Positions 59,500-64,000 of a DNA stretch of 64,000 nucleotides are shown piece after piece. Source of the DNA: Sipunculus nudus (Eukaryota > Annelida > Sipuncula > Golfingiida > Sipunculidae). A program made the translations under genes and the position numbers. Below the pieces are notes generated by a model that had not been told where the DNA came from, ran no database searches, and saw only the letters and a program-made list of their open reading frames with translations. Every line of letters begins with the position of its first letter. The first letter of the stretch is position 1. The stretch covers positions 6,693,519 to 6,757,518 of the forward strand of contig CM049306.1 in the NCBI GenBank assembly GCA_026874595.1. The letters are read 5' to 3'.

Positions 59500-61152
59500 T
59501 TATAGCAGACCCAATGTGAAGTTCCTCATCACCTCTGGCGCAGCACTGTCAAAGCCTGTCATGTCCAGCATACCTGGGTCATCAGGGTCTGCTAGTGTAA
59601 ATCCATTGCTGGTCATGGCTACAACAATCAGTTTTGCATCCCAAATACCCATGGCTGCTCTGTACTGGACCAGCGCTTCAGCAGGGTGGACTTTTCCAGC
59701 CCAGGTCTCACAGTCTGTGTACACTACAAACACATCAAATTTCTTCCTATGTTCTTTAGCCCACAGCATGGGCTGAGCACAATCAGTACCTCCCATTGGA
59801 ACTTTTTTCATAGTTTGAATGACAGTTTGTAAATCCATATCAGAGTGTATTGGTAGATGCACAAGTTTGTGAGAAAATCCAATCATTTCATAATCTCGTT
59901 CTGTTCGAGCAGTTACCATGGACATGGCAGCAGCAGCCTCGCGTGGTGTTATAAGAGAACCATTTGTTTTGAGGAAATCCATGGAGGCACTCACATCTAT
60001 TGCCAACAGGTGCCTCCTTCCAGTTGGCTCTACAAACTTGAAGCTTTTGTAGAATGCGGTTTCCAGGGCTCTCACAATGTTTTTGTTGGACTCCCAGTTC
60101 AGTTTGCCTTTCTCACCCTTACCTTGCTCGTATGTCTTCAGTGCCACTAACACATTAAGAGGATGAATCTTTGCATGCTGGAGGGCTTCATGGTCAGCCA
60201 GTTTGCCGACTACGATCTTTTCTTCATCAGATCGCTCAGGCAGCAGACCGATGGAGCTCATTTTACCCAGATTACGTATCATAGCAGTCATGGGCATGTG
60301 CTTCAGCAGAGCCTTCCAAACTTCCACAGATTTAAGCAAAGTTGTAGGTATATGTTCTCTCACCAGGTGGTGCTGCTCTATCAGGTACACCATCTGGCTA
60401 GGATCTGAACATTTCTTGGCTTTCTCCACGCCCTGTAGGAATCTCAGGGTGTCCAGAACTGATGCTAGAGCTTCAGGCTTATCAAAGTCTTCTTTTGCTA
60501 CATCAATCCCCTTTATAATATACCTGGCAATCACAGCCACATTATCCGATGCTGGCTTCAGGTGACACAGTCTGAACAGGTCCCTGTGACACCATCCGTT
60601 GCGGTTTTGGTATTTGGTGACATGCAGGGAGAGGCGTTTGGGATCGTCCTTATATTTATTGTACCAGGATTGTACTGCACGTCGATGGGCACGCCCCCAA
60701 CCTGTACCCTTACTCAGCTTCTCACAGTATTCCACAAAATGGAACAGATGAGTTGGAATACGACAAATATCTGACAGAGCTTTGTAAGCTTCTGCTTTAA
60801 GCTTTATATCTTTGTCCTGCCTTGCACACATGGCCAATGAAAAGATAACAGGGTTCTGCTTAGCAGCAAGACCATTAGTGCTGAAGTCTATCAGCTCTTT
60901 TAGGACTTCTTGACCTTTGCCCTCTTCAATAAGGCGGGTAATGCACTGGGCATTTTCGATACCTAGGTCTTGTTCTTTTATGTAGTATGTGCCACCCTCT
61001 GCTCCAAAACACAAGAACCGCCTAAGTCTGTTGAGGTCACTGACTTTCCAGGTGAAACCGCCTGCACTGTTAGGAACTTGACCAGCAGTCAGTGGACAGT
61101 TCTGTGGAATATCCTGGTTGCTGGTGCTATTCTGATTCTCTTCTACATCCAT
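59500..61152 (-). CDS. RO60: 60-kDa SS-A/Ro ribonucleoprotein (TROVE domain protein)
   Basis: An uninterrupted 550-codon frame; vertebrate RO60 is 538 residues. After a short Asn/Gln-rich N-terminus comes the TROVE module of helical repeats, from WKVSDLNRLRRFLCFGAEGG to about residue 370. It includes GKGQEVLKELIDFS, CARQDKDIKLKAEAYKALSD and GWGRAHRRAVQSWY. A von Willebrand A-like domain follows from about residue 382 with a complete metal-binding MIDAS site: DVSAS (386-390), Thr in GGTD (about 456), Asp in YTDCE (about 480). The family forms a ring that binds misfolded small RNAs and Y RNAs and takes part in RNA quality control, mainly in the cytoplasm. ATG at 61152 precedes the conserved region by a plausible distance. 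A splice-acceptor-like aaccag lies just upstream, so a 5' UTR intron is possible. No intron interrupts the coding region here. Confidence 0.96.
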   Translation of the reverse strand: MDVEENQNSTSNQDIPQNCPLTAGQVPNSAGGFTWKVSDLNRLRRFLCFGAEGGTYYIKEQDLGIENAQCITRLIEEGKGQEVLKELIDFSTNGLAAKQNPVIFSLAMCARQDKDIKLKAEAYKALSDICRIPTHLFHFVEYCEKLSKGTGWGRAHRRAVQSWYNKYKDDPKRLSLHVTKYQNRNGWCHRDLFRLCHLKPASDNVAVIARYIIKGIDVAKEDFDKPEALASVLDTLRFLQGVEKAKKCSDPSQMVYLIEQHHLVREHIPTTLLKSVEVWKALLKHMPMTAMIRNLGKMSSIGLLPERSDEEKIVVGKLADHEALQHAKIHPLNVLVALKTYEQGKGEKGKLNWESNKNIVRALETAFYKSFKFVEPTGRRHLLAIDVSASMDFLKTNGSLITPREAAAAMSMVTARTERDYEMIGFSHKLVHLPIHSDMDLQTVIQTMKKVPMGGTDCAQPMLWAKEHRKKFDVFVVYTDCETWAGKVHPAEALVQYRAAMGIWDAKLIVVAMTSNGFTLADPDDPGMLDMTGFDSAAPEVMRNFTLGLL

Positions 61153-61903
61153 ACCTGGTTATATATAAGGCACTGTAGATATTTCCCATATAACGTCTAG
61201 ATACACAAACAATATTTCAGAAATACCTATGTAGGCCTATCTTCTTTGACAATCTGTTCATGGCTTCAAATCTTGATTAGGCCTACTTGTTTACAAGTTT
61301 GTAGGTAATAAAACACTATTCAATCTGTTGTCATGTGCTGCTAAAATTATTGTTAAACACTAATAACAAGAGGCCCTGCAGTTTGCCCGTCGTCACCTGT
61401 TGTAGTTCAGGCCTGTACCATGTGGCAGTTGATCAAAGGAAGACCAAAGTTCACACTCCGCGTCCTCAAGCCGGGGTCAGTGTGTCGAAGCAGATTCTCG
61501 TCACGTTAAATAACACAACACCCAGTTCACATAAATGGTGGAGATGTGAGCCGTTGATGCGGTATAGATTTATACCTGTACGCTTCGACCAGTGATGTTG
61601 TGCAATCATGTATGGTGTGGCAACACCAGGAAACACTAAAGGCAGAGCAAGCACTTTGTCAGCTCACCGTTGTCATGACCAACAACTCTTACCTTTTCGT
61701 ACATTTCACAGTTCTGACATCAGAAATATAGATTTTCCAAAACACAATGTGTTTTATTAATAAATCAGTTTATAATTATATCCTTATGTTCTTAATTCTG
61801 TGCGATTGAAGAGTGAAGGAATTCCCCCAACAACACGACACCAAACTTTGTTTACTTCCTTGCCGACCACTTCCCCCATTATCGCCTACCAATTAAATCA
61901 TAC
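61153..61903. other. RO60 upstream region
   Basis: Probably contains the RO60 promoter and 5' UTR (transcribed leftwards). No reading frame with a domain is seen. A moderately GC-rich stretch lies at about 61440-61660. Confidence 0.4.
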
Positions 61904-62090
61904 CAGAGGCGGATCCAGAATTTTGGAAAGGGGAGGGTCAAACCCAGGAAGACTTGATGTAAGCCTAAAAAAAATGTCCTAAGCTCCGAAAAGGAGGGGG
62001 TCAGGGTTACCAAATTTGGTTAATTAAATTAAACCCCTATAAAGGCTGTTCGGCTCAAAAAGGGCCCCCCCCCCCCTTGACCCGCCACTG
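61904..62090. mobile_element. 187-bp DNA transposon-like element with CATAC flanks
   Basis: Left end cagaggcggatccagaattt; right end gacccgccactg, whose complement cagtggcgggtc matches the left end at most positions. The five bases CATAC occur immediately outside both ends (61899-61903 and 62091-62095), as a target-site duplication would. The interior contains a C13 run and no coding capacity. Elements with 'cag.ggcggatcc' termini are common non-autonomous repeats in invertebrates. The superfamily cannot be fixed from this copy. Confidence 0.7.
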
Positions 62091-63430
62091 CATACAAAGA
62101 CCTCACTTGTAATTAACCGTAAGGGCCCCTGCATCCAGTTAGGAATTTATAACAGTCTACTGGAGCAATGCTGTCTTTATATCAAAGAGATTTCACTCCC
62201 GCCAAATTTTTCATAATCTGCATGTCAACCACAGAATGAAGGATGTACCCAATATCAGGGTAGGGGGTGGTAGGTTTCATGGTTATGTAATAATCTTGTG
62301 TGCCCGATGGTTTGTGGTTAACAGAGGAAGGGTGATTGTACATAATGGGCTCTCCTGGGTGGAGCAGTACTGAGTGGACAATACGTAAGAGATCGAGTCA
62401 TGGAAAGCGCAATCAGATCGATCTTAACTCCCTTGATAAGAGCGCCCCCAATAAAATGCGGGAAATAAGGAAACTATAATCTGAGCGCCCATTGTAGATA
62501 CCCGCGTGATCGCCAAGTGACATCTGTCAAACGGCGTGGACGGAAGGAAGCCATCAAGGAAGGTAAGAAATGACCATAAGACAACACCACTATTTCAAAT
62601 TTAAGTACTGTTGGATTTATTTTTGCAAATGATAATTTGCCGTTTGACACGTGGTCCTTGTGTAGAATCATTTTTGTGGGGTCATGTTTACTATTGACGG
62701 TGTATTATCGCTCATAAGGCATCGTTGACACAATGGGGATGATGAAGGAATGATATCCACGGCTCAGCCTATACGCACAATATCGTGTATATTGTGTACT
62801 GCATACAAGATTTCATGTATATTGTGTACTGCATACACGATATCGTGCGTACAATTTCTTATGTACACGAATTATCGTGTATATTGCTCCTTATAGTTAT
62901 ACGCAGGGAGTTTGGGCTCGACTTTTTACAGGAACTGACCGAAACTGAGTTCATATTACCGGAACTGACCAAAACTTACTGCATTTTATCAGAACTTAAA
63001 AGAAAATAAAGAACTTGTTAAGTTATTTTAAAACATATTTTATAATAACATAATTTGATGAGTTATAACCAAGTGTGACTACCAATATCTTAAGTGAATC
63101 TGCTTAAAAATAAAATGATACTTGAACTAACTTGAACACACATTTGACCTTGCTTTACTTCACCCCAAATTGTTTTTAATAGTAAAATTGCAAATCAGCA
63201 GATCAGTCAGCATGGATACACCAGTATCAAAATAATTAAAAAAAAAAACAAGCAAAAGATGAACACTTTTATAATACTTCCCAATATTCTATAAATCCAT
63301 GTATAATGACATTAATGTTATTATAAATTACATTTCTTTGTCAACAAAAAATACCTCATGAGGCAAGTAAACTTAAGATATGGACCATGCCAATTTACTG
63401 ATCTACATTATCTACCCCTAGCTCTTGTGC
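62091..63430. other. Non-coding interval with short repeats
   Basis: At 62770-62880 segments of the type gtatattgtgtactgcatac are repeated, with atatcgtg-type palindromes. At 62928-62995 a roughly 30-bp unit with ggaactgaccgaaact is repeated two to three times. No gene is seen. Confidence 0.45.
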
Positions 63431-63454
63431 TCTCTCTCTCTCTCCGGAGATATC

Positions 63455-63616
63455 CATGGAAACAGATACATAGCCTACACCGCAATATTTGCAGTTATAA
63501 TACAGTATCCAGATTATTACAAAGACAGTGACCAACAGCTCATGACTCCTGTTTTAAAATCTATTTCATCTGGACCTATCGATGTTAAGCATCTAATTTC
63601 TTGGTTTTATGATTAA
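63455..63616 (+). CDS. Possible terminal coding exon of an unidentified gene
   Basis: After a pyrimidine-rich (CT)n tract ending ccggag at about 63449, a frame runs to TAA. It encodes segments such as YPDYYKDSDQQLMTP and IDVKHLISWFYD, with balanced amino-acid composition unlike the nearby chance frames. The acceptor position is uncertain (candidates follow ccggag or atttgcag). I recognise no family. It could equally be chance. Confidence 0.25.
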   Translation, partial: HGNRYIAYTAIFAVIIQYPDYYKDSDQQLMTPVLKSISSGPIDVKHLISWFYD

Positions 63617-64000
63617 AATTTGTATCATTTTAAAAACAAATGTGAAATTTCACTATACAGTCAGTCATTGTCAGTTTGAGTAAGAATTCATTCAAACAGC
63701 TTATTTATTCATGACAAATGCATGGAATGCCTTGGACATTCCTGTCCTTATCACCTTGGATTGTTTAAGATTTATTTATTTCTAAGTGTTGCACATGTAC
63801 CATATTTAAAATTTAAATTAAGAAATAATTATGTGAACGCAAAGGAGAAGTTTTCTTTTTAACATCGTTTTTTGCATTAATTTTAAAACCTGGGCAATCA
63901 GGAATCTACAAATACTAAAAAAATAGTCCTGTGGGGATGCTGCTATATATATAGGCCCTTCCAGTCGATAAAATTTGTCCCACCAAGGGGTGCCCATCAT
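63617..64000. other. Right edge of the window
   Basis: AT-rich, with no recognised feature. A minus-strand frame of 60 codons reaches the window end without a known domain. Confidence 0.4.

Noticed and set aside
59441-60774. Plus-strand frames across the RO60 region
   Set aside because: They lie antisense to a complete, clearly homologous minus-strand gene.

Overview
The window looks like nuclear DNA of a marine invertebrate animal, most likely a lophotrochozoan such as a mollusc. It has AT-rich non-coding DNA, genes split by short AG/GT-bounded introns, non-LTR retrotransposons, tRNA-derived SINEs, short inverted-repeat DNA elements, and dispersed repeats of a style common in bivalve and other marine invertebrate genomes. 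The phylum is an inference from repeat style and cannot be fixed from this sequence alone. No prokaryotic, viral, rRNA, canonical tRNA or CRISPR feature was seen.

Layout. 0.7-4.3 kb is a large minisatellite: a 39-bp unit with higher-order blocks, then a 29-bp unit. 7.05-8.35 kb and 12.36-12.80 kb hold two decayed LINE reverse-transcriptase fragments on the minus strand. 13.4-16.95 kb (plus strand) is the 3' part of a gene encoding a thrombospondin type-1 repeat followed by a 530-residue, extremely acidic, low-complexity tail in one terminal exon. A 469-bp element bounded by inverted repeats lies in or just before it. 18-26 kb has no recognisable gene, only decayed repeat families. 26.7-30.06 kb is a second minisatellite (54-bp unit, about 60 copies, with a 486-bp higher-order duplication). 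30.45-33.34 kb is a young 5'-truncated LINE with an open 601-codon reading frame, bracketed by nearly identical direct repeats of about 350 bp.

37.4-50.6 kb (plus strand) is an almost complete Golgi/lysosomal-type nucleoside diphosphatase gene (ENTPD4/7-like). Ten coding exons were reconstructed with consistent phases, including a 21-nt microexon; only the first coding exon is missing. Its introns hold two minisatellites, SINEs and three copies of a tandem repeat family whose units are joined by the palindrome GGTGGCGCCACC. Downstream, 51-58.4 kb contains two copies of another dispersed repeat. 59.5-61.15 kb (minus strand) is a complete, uninterrupted RO60 (TROVE2) gene for the 60-kDa Ro RNA-binding protein. 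61.2-64 kb has a 187-bp transposon-like element and a possible terminal exon of an unidentified gene.

The genes are ordinary animal genes with no operon logic: a secreted or matrix-type protein, a Golgi luminal nucleotidase, and a cytoplasmic RNA-quality-control protein. The most unusual material is structural: the higher-order minisatellites, the LINE with its very long flanking duplication, the TSP1-plus-acidic-tail gene, the microexons, and the inverted intronic repeats around ENTPD4-like exons 5-9. All calls come from reading the sequence; no search or alignment program was run.
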